Below, piece by piece: positions 26,219 to 35,600 of a DNA stretch of 64,000 nucleotides. Positions within the stretch are counted from its first letter, which is position 1, and every line of letters starts with the position of its first letter. The position numbers were made by a program, and so were the translations under genes. A model generated the notes under the pieces. The model was not told the DNA's origin. It did no database searches and saw only the letters and a program-made list of their open reading frames with translations. The DNA is from an uncultured Eubacteriales bacterium (GTDB lineage Bacteria; Bacillota; Clostridia; Christensenellales; Aristaeellaceae): positions 33,341-97,340 of the forward strand of contig CADAQF010000019.1 in assembly GCA_902790015.1 (NCBI GenBank), in the 5' to 3' direction.

Positions 26219-26716
26219 TTATGCGGCCTCCTTCGCTTCCAGGGTCTTCAGGTGTCCCGCCAGGGCGGCGCACTTGCGCTGGTTGATCAGGCCGGCGGCC
26301 AGCAGGCAGGCCGCGCTGCCAGCCAGATAAATGATCACCCGGATGAACTGCCCGTCTCCCATCACGGCGACTTCCGCGCCGCCGACCTTGACCATGGCCT
26401 GATGGGCCTGAAGGGGGAGGATGAAAATCCGTGCGATCTGCCCGGCGCCCAGGGCGTACAGAAGTTTTGAATAGGATGCCTGGTAGTTCTTGACCCCCTC
26501 TGAGGAGAGAAAGGCCATCAGCATAAACAGCAGGTTGTACACGATGGAAGCCCCGATCAGGATCTGGTAATACCAGGAACCCACGTCGGACTTGTATATC
26601 GAAACGAAATAGAATACATTAAGCAGGATCGCCAGGTAGCAAAGCCGCGAGGAGGCGGTGTTTTTGACATACCGCATCCGGTCCAGACGGATTTCCTTTT
26701 CGTTGATGTCGCTCAT
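26219..26716 (-). CDS. Four-TM membrane protein of unknown function (block 1, second)
   Basis: The 165-aa protein starts at ATG 26716, four bases inside the end of the previous gene (ATGA overlap) and behind GGAAGGAGG; the longer frame is rejected. Four TM helices are predicted (LCYLAILLNVFYFVSIY, ILIGASIVYNLLFMLMAFL, LLYALGAGQIARIFILPL, VIIYLAGSAACLLAAGL), with a basic C-terminal tail. It sits directly before an ATPase gene, as the 219-aa protein does in the second block. Family unknown. Confidence 0.72.
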   Translation of the reverse strand: MSDINEKEIRLDRMRYVKNTASSRLCYLAILLNVFYFVSIYKSDVGSWYYQILIGASIVYNLLFMLMAFLSSEGVKNYQASYSKLLYALGAGQIARIFILPLQAHQAMVKVGGAEVAVMGDGQFIRVIIYLAGSAACLLAAGLINQRKCAALAGHLKTLEAKEAA

Positions 26717-27291
26717 GCGGCCGCCTCCTTCCCCCGGGCGATCAGGCCCTGTTCCTCTTTCATGAGTTTGCGTTTCCACAGGACGTTGAGGATCAGCAGC
26801 ACGGTGCCGATCAAAAGCAGTCCGAACACCAGGTAATGGATGTCAAACCAGAAGGTCGATTCCGTGTAAAGGGATTTGCGCTTGGACGCGTAGTCTGCCA
26901 GGGCCGCAAAGTCGATGCCCAGGAACTGGGCCTTGAAGCCCTCGATCATGCGGTGCGCCCAGACGCTGTAGACCACGCTGCCCGCGGAAAAGAGCCCCAC
27001 CGCGCAATAGTTGCCGATGTAGTATCTCCTCCGATTATGCGTGCTGGTGATGAACAGAACCAGGCAGAGCAGGATCATGCCGATGGACCCGTACAGAAGC
27101 GCTTTGTTGAAGCCCTGCATGTCGTTGTAGATTTCAGCTCCGGAAACGCTGGTCTTACCCCTGCGGAACGTTCCGTAGAGCGAATCGTACAGATCGGTCA
27201 TAATTCCCAGGGAATACACGAACGCCAGCGCGCAGATGATGATCAGCGCGATGCATAGGAGCCTTTGCAGCTTCATCTGTTTTTTATACAT
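26713..27291 (-). CDS. Four-TM membrane protein of unknown function (block 1, first)
   Basis: The 192-aa protein begins MYKKQMKLQRLL and has four predicted TM helices (LLCIALIIICALAFVYSLGI, ALLYGSIGMILLCLVLFIT, NYCAVGLFSAGSVVYSVW, YLVFGLLLIGTVLLILNVL). A soluble segment of about 45 residues lies before TM4. The start at 27291 has only a weak GGGGG ribosome site; a longer frame to 27402 would run into an inverted repeat and is rejected. It opens the first membrane-membrane-ATPase block. Confidence 0.7.
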   Translation of the reverse strand: MYKKQMKLQRLLCIALIIICALAFVYSLGIMTDLYDSLYGTFRRGKTSVSGAEIYNDMQGFNKALLYGSIGMILLCLVLFITSTHNRRRYYIGNYCAVGLFSAGSVVYSVWAHRMIEGFKAQFLGIDFAALADYASKRKSLYTESTFWFDIHYLVFGLLLIGTVLLILNVLWKRKLMKEEQGLIARGKEAAA

Positions 27292-27333
27292 GATCCAACC
27301 CCCGAACCGATGCGCGGTCAGTCCGCGCATTAC

Positions 27334-27477
27334 TAATGCGTAATTCGTAATGCGTAATGCGTAATTATTCAGTGCTGCGATGCCGGACGCCCGAAGGATC
27401 ACCGGGGCTTTCGGCGGCTCTGACGGCTGGTTTTACCGGCCGTCCTTAATTACGCATTACGAATTACGCATTACGAA
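27334..27477. repeat. MITE-like inverted repeat built of ATTACG units
   Basis: Two arms, 27334-27367 and 27446-27477, share a 25-bp perfect inverted match made of repeated TAATGCG/TAATTCG units. They enclose about 80 bp, which itself can fold (GACGGC/GCCGTC near its end). It lies between the binding-protein and 4-TM genes. The arms accidentally encode NYALRITNYAL in one frame. Confidence 0.75.
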
Positions 27478-27485
27478 CCCTTCAT

Positions 27486-27513
27486 CCGCGGAGGGGCCGA
27501 AGCCCCTCCGCGG
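27486..27513 (-). terminator. Strong hairpin after the binding-protein gene
   Basis: A 12-bp perfect stem (27486-27497 with 27502-27513, loop of 4) lies just past the stop. There is no T-tract on the minus strand, so it more likely stabilises the upstream mRNA than terminates. Confidence 0.5.
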
Positions 27514-27526
27514 AAAATGAATCATC

Positions 27527-29519
27527 TTACTGTAAGGTCTCGTAGTAGTCCAGCAGTTCTTCCCAGGCGATCTCCTTGATGTCCAGGTACTGCTCGCCGC
27601 TCATGGCGTCCTTGACGTATGCGGCGGCTTCCTCGGGGCTGCCCATGCCTTCGGCCGTGAAGCCGGAAGCGATGATATCCACCAGGACGTTCTCCTGGCC
27701 CTTGCCGCTCTGGAACTTGGTGTTCAGCTCGTCATATCCGCCCAGCGCCTGGTTGTCTTCCTTGGTGGTGGGCAGGACGGTGGGAACAGAAGTGTACCAG
27801 GGGTTCTCGGTCACAGCCAGCAGCGGGTGCTTGATGGTGCCCAGGGCGATGGCGGTGGAAATCTTGGCGGCGCCTTCCTTGCCGACTTCGTGCGTGCACT
27901 GATACTCGAAGGCCTGGCTCTTCATGAAGCTCAGGGTGGAGCCCAGGTAGTAGCGGGCGAAGTTGGTGTAGTTGCCCTTGCCCAGGGACCAGAGCAGTTC
28001 GTTGGTCACGTCGGCGATCACCGGCATTTCCTTGCCGTTGAACATGAAGGTCTCGCCTTCCTTGATGAACTGGGACGGGCCATAGCTCATCAGGATGGTG
28101 CCTTCTTCGGAGTAAGCGTAGTCGATCAGGGAGAGGGCGGCGTTCAGCTTGGCCTCGTTCCCGGCCACGCCGGCCACGGAGATGCCCCAGCCGTCGGTCT
28201 TGACGGAGCGCCAGCTCTCGGTAAAGCGCATGTAGGTGCCTTCTTCGGTGTCATACCACTTGGCCACGGGAACCATGACCGCCATGTACTTCTCGCCTTC
28301 CTGAAGCAGGGTGGCGTTGTGCAGGGTCTGGGTCTGGTTGTAGTCATAGTGCATGAAGCCCAGGTCGTTCTCCAGGTAGTTCTGGGTCTTGACGTCCTCG
28401 CCGGTTCATACGGGCCAGCGCTTCGTAGGTGGCGACTTCCTGACGGGCATCCTTGAGCATGCCGTCGGTATCCACATACAGGTAATCCTGGCGGGATTCA
28501 AGGCCGCGCACGCCGAAGAGGTGACCGGCGAAGCGGAACATATCGACGCGGCGCTGGTTGTTGGCGTCCTCGCGGGTGAAGAGGCCCTGGATGGTGTCGG
28601 TGCCGTTCAGGGTCTGGGGGTTGGCAACCACGCAGCGCAGCAGAGCGACCAGCTCGTCAGCGTCCCAGGCGGCGTTCTGACCGATGAACAGATCAGCGCG
28701 CTCGGTGCCGTAGTAGCCGTTGTAAGCCTGGTCGATGTAGGTCCTGAGCATATTGACGGCCGTGACACCGTCGATCTCGCCGGCCTCGTTCATCTTGGCG
28801 ACGATGTTGCCGGCAGCGTCATAGTCCTTGGTCACGATCTCGGTAGCGGTGCCGTCAGCGGTCGGGGTCTCGATCTCGACCTTGCCTTCAAGCGGCATGT
28901 AGGGGGTATAGACGGCGGGCTTCAGATTGTTGCAGGCTTCCGCGGTGAATTCGCCTTCGCCGTTCAGCAGCTTCTGAACCATGTCCACACGCATCAGCGG
29001 CATACGCTCGATGTCGTTCACGCCGTCGAAGTAGGGGCTGAAGTAGATAGCGCCGGTCTCGGTGTTGCCGGTGATGGACAGCTTGACGATGGGGTTTTCG
29101 TCCAGGTAGGCCTTGAAGTTCGGCATCTGATCCAGATAGGCGCCGATGTTGACCACCAGGCCCGCTTCGCCGGCTTCACTCAGCTTGGCGGCGGTACCGG
29201 ACAGCATATCCACCTGATCCAGCTGCTCTTTCCAGTAGTCAAACTCAGCGGAGGCGCCGTGGCCCTGATACTTGTCTTCAAAGACAACGTTCAGCTTTTC
29301 CTGAACCGCCACCCAGGTGGGCTTGAGGTCGCCGGAATGGTAGACGGTGCCGGCCAGATCGACGCCTTCACCGGCGGTTTCCGGGTCAAAGAACAGACCG
29401 GTCTTGGCGTTGTTGTAGCCGGTCGCCATGCGCAGGACCACGGGCTCGTCCGCCACGGCTACGCTCACGGCGGTCAGCGCCAGGATCAGCGCCAGCACAA
29501 GAGACAGATACCTTTTCAT
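27527..29519 (-). pseudogene. Extracellular solute-binding protein gene broken by a frameshift
   Basis: Two frames together make one binding protein of about 660 aa. The N-terminal frame (28344-29519) has a signal peptide (MKRYLSLVLALILALTAVSV, cleavage near AVADE) and ends its sensible sequence at ALARMN. The homologous text continues in the next frame as GEDVKTQNYLENDLGF, then runs to 27527 (C-terminal part ATG 28354 onward). The break lies at 28401-28410; total length is one base over a multiple of three, so a single extra base explains it. It is the binding protein for the adjacent LplB/LplC-type permeases. Like the other binding protein here it has no lipobox Cys. Real inactivation, programmed shift and sequencing error are all possible. 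Confidence 0.85.
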
Positions 29520-29546
29520 CTTGAAGTATTCCTCCTTTTATAATAT

Positions 29547-29622
29547 GCGGGCCCCCGGCCCGCGGGAAAGCAACTGTGGCCGCTGCGTTTGCAGCAGGGA
29601 GGAAGCGGATTTATCTGCTTCC
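29547..29622 (-). other. Hairpins between permease and binding-protein genes
   Basis: GGAAGC (29601-29606) pairs with GCTTCC (29617-29622), and GCGGGCC (29547-29553) pairs with GGCCCGC (29557-29563) just before the binding-protein ribosome site. They probably adjust relative expression. Confidence 0.45.
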
Positions 29623-29653
29623 TGCCCGCCCCGCTCTTTTCTCCTGTTCTTCC

Positions 29654-30544
29654 TTACTCCTTGACGCCGCCCGCGTTGGTTCCCTTGGCAAAATACTTCT
29701 GGATAAAGGGGTAGATGATCAGGATGGGGATGATGGAGCAGACGATCAGGGCGTAGATGACAGAGTCGGACGCGTAGGGCTCGCTCCAGCCGGCGATCTG
29801 CTCAGGATCGGTGTACTGTTCCAGCTGAAGGCGGATAAACACCTGCAGGGGATGCTCGTTCTGGTTGGAGATCATCTGGCGGGCCCAGAAGTAGCCGTTC
29901 CAGCGGGAAATGGCGAAGAACAGGGCCACCGTGGCGATGGTGGACTTGCTCATCGGGATATAGACCTTGCTCAGCACCTGGAACTCGGAAGCGCCGTCCA
30001 CGATGGCTGCCTCTTCGATTTCGCCGGGCACGTTCTCAAAGGCGTTGCGCAGGAGGATGATGTTCATGGCGGCCATACCCATGGCGATGACGACCAGCCA
30101 TTTGTCGTCCATGATGCCCACGGCCCTGAACACCGTCTGCGTCTGCAGGTAGTTCAGGTACTGCGGAATGATGCCGGCGCTGAACCACATGGTGAAAACG
30201 AGGAAGAAGTTGAAGGTCTTCCTGAACAGCAGGCGCTTTTTGCTCAGCGCATAGCCGCCCAGGATGGAGACGCCCATGGCCCACAGCGTTCCGTACAGGG
30301 TCAGGAACAGGGTGTTGGAATAGGCGTTCCAGAACATGTTATTCTGGAACATCCGGGCGAAGGCGTCAAACTGCACATCCTTGGGGAAGAGCACGACCTC
30401 GCTGTATTCCACCGCGTGCCGCCCGGACATGGAAGCGGACACCGCGTACACAAAGGGATACAGGCAGCACAGGGCGAAGATGGTAAGCAGCAGATAGCTC
30501 AGGCCCTTGAATAGCTGTTCGGAGATTTCGAGCTTTCTTTTCAC
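29654..30544 (-). CDS. Carbohydrate ABC permease, LplC/YtcP type
   Basis: The 296-aa inner-membrane permease has six TM helices (LLLTIFALCCLYPFVYAV first) and the EAA loop EEAAIVDGASEFQVLSKVYIP. The N-terminal MSGRHAVEY region after TM1 is typical of the LplC/YtcP class that imports complex plant oligosaccharides (pectin-, xylan- or hemicellulose-derived) in gut bacteria. It partners with the LplB-like protein encoded just upstream (16-bp gap). Substrate unknown. Confidence 0.93.
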   Translation of the reverse strand: MKRKLEISEQLFKGLSYLLLTIFALCCLYPFVYAVSASMSGRHAVEYSEVVLFPKDVQFDAFARMFQNNMFWNAYSNTLFLTLYGTLWAMGVSILGGYALSKKRLLFRKTFNFFLVFTMWFSAGIIPQYLNYLQTQTVFRAVGIMDDKWLVVIAMGMAAMNIILLRNAFENVPGEIEEAAIVDGASEFQVLSKVYIPMSKSTIATVALFFAISRWNGYFWARQMISNQNEHPLQVFIRLQLEQYTDPEQIAGWSEPYASDSVIYALIVCSIIPILIIYPFIQKYFAKGTNAGGVKE

Positions 30545-30560
30545 GCTGGTGACCCTCCTC

Positions 30561-31616
30561 TCAGTACAGCGAAGTGTTCGAGGCCTTGCGGGCGATGGTG
30601 TTCGCGCCGATCACCAGCAGCATGCCGACCACGTTGTTCATCATTTCAGCCGCGGAGGCGATGCCGGTGCCGGCGCCCCCGCCCAGACCCGTGCGGTACG
30701 CCAGGGTGGAAATCACGTCCGCCGTAACGTAGGTCTTGGTGTTGTACAGAAGCAATACCTTTTCATAGCCGATGTTAAGCAGAGAACCGATCCTCGTGAT
30801 CAGCATGATCACGATGGTGGACAGCATGCTGGGCAGAACGACGTAGCGCATCTGCGCCCATTTATTGGCCCCGTCGATCTGGGCCGCTTCATAGCTTGTG
30901 GGCGAGATCGCGATGATCGCGGCGAAGAACACGATGCTGTCGTAGCCCGCGCCCTCCCAGATACCGCTTATCTGGTAGATCGCCCTGAAGAAGCCCGGGT
31001 TGTTGAGCAGGCCGGCGTTGCCGACTTCCTCGCTGATCAGTCCCAGCCGGACCAGGGCCTGGCTGACGATACCCATCTGGCTGATCAGGGAGCCCTGCTT
31101 GACCAGCATTGTGACCAGGGAGGTCATAACGACGGTGGACATGAACTTGGGCAGATACGTCATCACCTGGTAGACGCTGCGGGCGGCGTTGGAGCGGACC
31201 TCGTTGAAAAACAGCGCCAGGATGATCGGCATCGGGAAGCCGAAGCAAAGGCCGTAGAAGCTCAGGAGGAAGGTGTTCCTCATCGCCCGCCAGAAGTTGA
31301 GGCTCAGGCTGTCTCCCCCGACCAGGAGCTGCTTAAAATAGCTGAAGCCGGAAAACAGCTGCTCGCTGACCGGCAGCACCGTATCCGACACCTTGAAGCA
31401 GCCCAGCAGCTCGTACATCGGGAAATAACGCCAGAACAGGAAGACCAGCAGCATCGGCACCAGCATCAGGTACAGCCGCCAGTCCTTGAGGATCGTCAGG
31501 CCGACGTGCTTCCAGTAGTGCTTTTCCACGTCGTCCCGGACAGCCTGCTCCGGGTTCTCCCGGTACACGCCGGCACTTTCATCCCAAATCAGATAATCCG
31601 CCGCTCTTTCCGTCAT
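30561..31616 (-). CDS. Carbohydrate ABC permease, LplB type
   Basis: The 351-aa inner-membrane permease has the LplB features: YLMLVPMLLVFLFWRYFPM, FKQLL, FWRAMRNTFLLS and the EAA loop YEAAQIDGANKWAQMRYVVLP. A hydrophilic N terminus of about 45 residues makes it longer than the usual 300-320 aa. Its start overlaps the stop of the upstream membrane gene (ATGA). It forms the channel with the LplC-like subunit. Confidence 0.92.
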   Translation of the reverse strand: MTERAADYLIWDESAGVYRENPEQAVRDDVEKHYWKHVGLTILKDWRLYLMLVPMLLVFLFWRYFPMYELLGCFKVSDTVLPVSEQLFSGFSYFKQLLVGGDSLSLNFWRAMRNTFLLSFYGLCFGFPMPIILALFFNEVRSNAARSVYQVMTYLPKFMSTVVMTSLVTMLVKQGSLISQMGIVSQALVRLGLISEEVGNAGLLNNPGFFRAIYQISGIWEGAGYDSIVFFAAIIAISPTSYEAAQIDGANKWAQMRYVVLPSMLSTIVIMLITRIGSLLNIGYEKVLLLYNTKTYVTADVISTLAYRTGLGGGAGTGIASAAEMMNNVVGMLLVIGANTIARKASNTSLY

Positions 31617-32194
31617 GGTTCAGTTCCCCCGTCTCCCATTTCCCGGCTGACCCGGTGAAGATAATGCTTTTGGTCTTCCATAACGCCGTCCAGCCTGCGC
31701 GCGATCCACATCGCTACCGCGCAGAACACGCAGGTCAGAACGTCGGTTGTAAAAAATAACAGAAACGCTTGCCCGTGCCCCAGGCACAGCGCGATCAGGG
31801 CCCTTCCCAGCTGCATCATGACCGCGCAGCACACGCCGTACAGCATGGCGTAGGAGGCTCTGTCCCGGATGGTCTTCCAGCCGACCCTCCGTATGACCGG
31901 CAGCAGCGCGAGCGCCAACAGACTTCCGGCCATGTAAACCAGATACTGCCACCCCGCCGCGCGGGACAGCAGGCAGTACACAAACGACCCCGCCAGCGCC
32001 GGCACAGCCCCCCAGGGCCCCCAGCGGATCATCACGATGGCGGTCACCGCCGGCGTAACGGACAGGGTGTACAGCTGTTCAGGAAACCAGCGGGTGGAGG
32101 CCAGAACGATCAGCCCTTCGCACAGCGCCAGGATGGCCGACAGCATCGCGACATCCATCCCACGGTACTGACGGAAGCTCAGACTCGGCCGCAT
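31613..32194 (-). CDS. Membrane protein of unknown function, first in LplB/C locus
   Basis: The 193-aa protein starts at ATG 32194, behind GGAAAGGAG; the longer frame to 32383 crosses the promoter and is rejected. It has five to six hydrophobic helices (MLSAILALCEGLIVLAS, YTLSVTPAVTAIVMIRWGPW, GSLLALALLPVI, YAMLYGVCCAVMMQLG, FLLFFTTDVLTCVFCAVAMWIA). The layout and the VTPAVTAIVMIRWGPWGAVPA stretch recall ECF-transporter S components, but I cannot confirm membership. It overlaps lplB by 4 bases and is the first gene after the promoter. Confidence 0.7.
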   Translation of the reverse strand: MRPSLSFRQYRGMDVAMLSAILALCEGLIVLASTRWFPEQLYTLSVTPAVTAIVMIRWGPWGAVPALAGSFVYCLLSRAAGWQYLVYMAGSLLALALLPVIRRVGWKTIRDRASYAMLYGVCCAVMMQLGRALIALCLGHGQAFLLFFTTDVLTCVFCAVAMWIARRLDGVMEDQKHYLHRVSREMGDGGTEP

Positions 32195-32293
32195 GACGCT
32201 CCTTTCCGGCCCGCAGCGCACATACCGCTGCCTTGTTTCTTTCGACCGCCCGGCTCCTCCCGGGCATTTGTCCCAACAGATATTACTATTCAA

Positions 32294-32322
32294 ATTATAG
32301 TTAAAAATGTCCTTCTTGTCAA
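32294..32322 (-). promoter_or_regulatory. Promoter of the LplB/C transporter locus
   Basis: On the minus strand a consensus TTGACA (32322-32317), 17 bases and TATAAT (32299-32294), giving a leader of about 90 nt. Confidence 0.85.
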
Positions 32323-32594
32323 TCATTAATACTGATTCAGACAGGCGGTGTTTGCTGTTTTCGGATCCATCATACGAAAACATAGGATGTTCTCCCTTAT
32401 GCTTTACTTTTTATTATGAAATACAGCGGAAAAGTAAAGCTCAGCCGTTCGGAAAAAGGCAGAAAGTAAAGCCCGTCATGTTAGCCCCCACAGAGGAAAC
32501 CCTTTTTGCCGGGCAGCGCTGTTTGGCTTTCCCTCAGGAAAACGTGCGGAATCGGTAAATTTCCCGTTTTCCCTGCCGCATTTCCCTATGGCAA
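32323..32594. other. Non-coding spacer before the giant gene end
   Basis: This part of the 472-bp gap between the transporter locus and the giant gene is AT-richer than its surroundings. I see no gene or clear element besides the flanking promoter and hairpin. Confidence 0.5.
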
Positions 32595-32625
32595 GCGCCC
32601 CCGGAGCACAGGGCTCCGGGGGCGC
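32595..32625 (-). terminator. Terminator-like hairpin of the giant surface gene
   Basis: A 13-bp perfect stem (32595-32607 with 32613-32625) lies 41 bp past the stop. The T-tract is very short (CTTGCC). Confidence 0.55.
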
Positions 32626-32666
32626 GGGGTTATGGAGTTGCTGCCGGCCTTTCAGGGGCAGGCGGT

Positions 32667-35600
32667 TCAGACGCGCTGTTCACGCTTTTTGCGCAGGATC
32701 AGCAGCGCGGCCAGGCCCAGCAGGCCGGTGACGGCCATCATCGTCCACAGTTCGACCGGGTCGTTGTCGCCGGTCTTGGGGATCTTGTGGTTGATGATGT
32801 TGCCGTAGTTGTCGGCGTGAGTGGTAACGTCGGAGGCGGCGCCGTTGTCATACTCGACCGCGAAGCCGTCCGGAGCGTCCTCTGTCACGTAGTAGGTGTA
32901 GATGTCGGGCAGGTTGTAGAAGGTGTACCATTCGCCGTCCTTCAGCTTCACCTTGACCTCGCGGGCCACCTCGTAGGTGCCGTCGGCGTGTACGCGCCAC
33001 AGGACCAGGGTGATCTCGGGCAGCTCCTCGTCGGCCTTGACGCCGGTCCACAGCTTGCGGACGCGGAACTCGGTGGTCTTGGTGTTGGTGATGGTACCGC
33101 CGTCCAGCACCCAGCGGCCCTCGGCGGAGCCGGGGTTGTCGTACTTCTTGCCGCCGTAGCCGGCCACGTTGCCTTCCTTGGCCGCGTAGACGATCAGCTT
33201 GTCGTCGTCGTCATACTTGGGCAGATGCTCGAAGAGGTAGACGTTGGTAGTAGGCGTGGAGAACGGATAATCGATGATGGACAGTTCCACGAACTCGCCG
33301 TCGACGATCTTGCCGAAGATCAGCGGGATGGACCAGCCGGGATCGCCGCCGACCCAGATCTTGCGGATGCGGAACTCGGTCTCCACCTGCGTGTTCTTGA
33401 ACTTGACGCTGGCGCCCTCTTCGGGGATCGTGCCGGTGACATCCTTGGGATCGACCTGGTAATCGTTGTTCTCGGCCGTGGTGATGTAGGCCTTGGACTC
33501 ATCCTCGGTGACCGCGTAGTGCGCGCCCAGCGGGAGGTTTTCGATGCAGATGATCTCGTCGTCCATCAGGTAGAAGGAGAGGACGCCCAGATCGGACTCG
33601 ATCAGGGTGAAGCTGCCTTCGGCCTTGATCTTTCCGTCGCCGTCGGTGATGGTGTACGGGTATTCGCCCACCAGCGGCTGCAGCTTCTCGTCGCGCAGGG
33701 TGACGTGGAAGGTGAAGTGACGGTCCGTCTTCTTGCCGACCACGGTCTTGGTGATGGACAGGCTGGACGGCTTGGAGCGCAGGTTGTTGAACACCGGCAG
33801 CTCCTCGCCTTCGGCCAGGGCCGTCAGCTTCAGGTTGTCCTCATCCACCTCGTAGTACCTGATATCGGCGTTCAGCGTTCCGTCGCCGTTATCGGTGATG
33901 GTGACGCCCGCGACGAACCGGGTCTCGTCGTACTCGTAGGCCACGGAATCCTCGGGGATCTGCTCGCTGATGAGGAACCAGTAGGTCTGGTTGGCCTCGC
34001 TCAGATCGTAGCTGATTTCGGGGAAGGTGACCGCGCTGCCCTCGTTCTTGACCAGGGCGATGGACTCGTCGCTCACGCCCAGCAGGGTCATGGCTTCCTC
34101 ATCCACCTCGGCGGTGAAGAGTTCGAAGTAGAAGTCGTCGTCCACGTCCATGGGCTCCTCGCCGGAAACCATCTTCTCGGCTTCCAGGTGCGCCTTGCCC
34201 GTGGAGGTATAGGTGTTCTCGATGACGTAGCCGGTCTGATCGCCGGAAAGCCTGGTCTCGTAGCCTTCGACCTGGACCTCCTGCACGGAGTAGGCGATCT
34301 CGTCGCCGTTCTCATCGCGCTTGGGCAGATCCTGGAAGGTGTAGCTCCAGCTTTCCTCGGTGGCGCCGCCGGTGAAGTAGGCGGTGCGGGTCTCGACCGT
34401 GGTCTCGCCCACCTGGCCCAGGAGCTTCACTGTGACGCTGGCCGGACGGACGCCTTCCTTGGCGTTCACGTCGTTCCAGATCTTCACGACCGGCACCTCG
34501 ACCTTTTCGAAGGCGTAGGTGTTGGTGATGGTGGTGATGTAGCCGGCCGTCTCGGTGCTGACCAGTTCGTAGCCCTCGGGCAGGCCGTTCTCGTCTTCGG
34601 CGAAGGTATACTCGATCAGCTCGCCGGCCTTGTACTTGGGCAGGTTCTGGATGGTCTTGGTCCAGCCCTTGCCGCGGGTCAGGGTCACGGGGTTGTAATC
34701 GTCCAGCTTCACGCCGTCGGCGTAGAGGAAGACGTCCAGCTCGGTCGGGCGGATGCCGTCGCGGTCGTTGCCGTCGTCCCAGACCTTCAGCACCGTGACC
34801 GATACGGTCTCGGGCGTGTAGGAGTTGGTGAAGGTGGTCACCGTGCCGATGACCTCGGTGCCCGTCAGCCTGTAGCCCTCGGGCAGGCCGCTTTCGTCCT
34901 CAGACCAGGTGTACACGTTGCGGACGCCGTCGGTGAACTGCGGCAGGTTCTGTTCAGTGTAGATCCAGCCGTTCTCCTCGCTCAGCTCCACGCGCTTGAG
35001 GGATTCGCCGTTGGCGAACAGCTCAACCGTGATGGCCTCGGGCCGCTTGCCGTCCTGGTCGTTCTGGTCATCCCAGACCTTGCGGACGGTGACGGAGGTG
35101 GTCTCCGGGTTATAGGTGTTGGTGATGGTGGTGACGTAGCCCTCGGTGTAGATGCCGCTGAGGCTGTAGCCGGCCGGCAGGGCGGCGGTGTCTTCAGTCC
35201 AGGCGTAACGGATCTCCTGACCGTCCGCGTAGCGCGGCAGACCGGTCACGACAGCTTCCCAGCCGCCCTGTTCGTTCAGGACGATGGTCCTGATCGTCTC
35301 CGTACCGTCGGACAGCGTCACCGTGATGCTCTCAGGCCGCTTGCCCGCCTCGTCATCGTGATCGTTCCAGACCTTCAGCACGCGGACATCGATCACTTCG
35401 GGGCTGTACTCGTTGTAGAACGTGGTGGTGCGGTTCTCGGTATCGACCTCGGTCGTCCTGAGGCGATAGCCGCTGCCCATGGCGTTCTCGTTCTCCTGCC
35501 AGGTGTAGGTGATTTCACTGCCGCCCTTGTACTTGGGCAGGTTGGACACCTTGAGCTTCCAGTTCTGGCCGCGGGTCAGCGTGTAGGTGCCGTAGACTTC

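Noticed and set aside
27292..27402. N-terminal extension of the 192-aa membrane protein (NYALRITNYAL)
   Set aside because: It is the translation of the ATTACG inverted repeat, not coding sequence.
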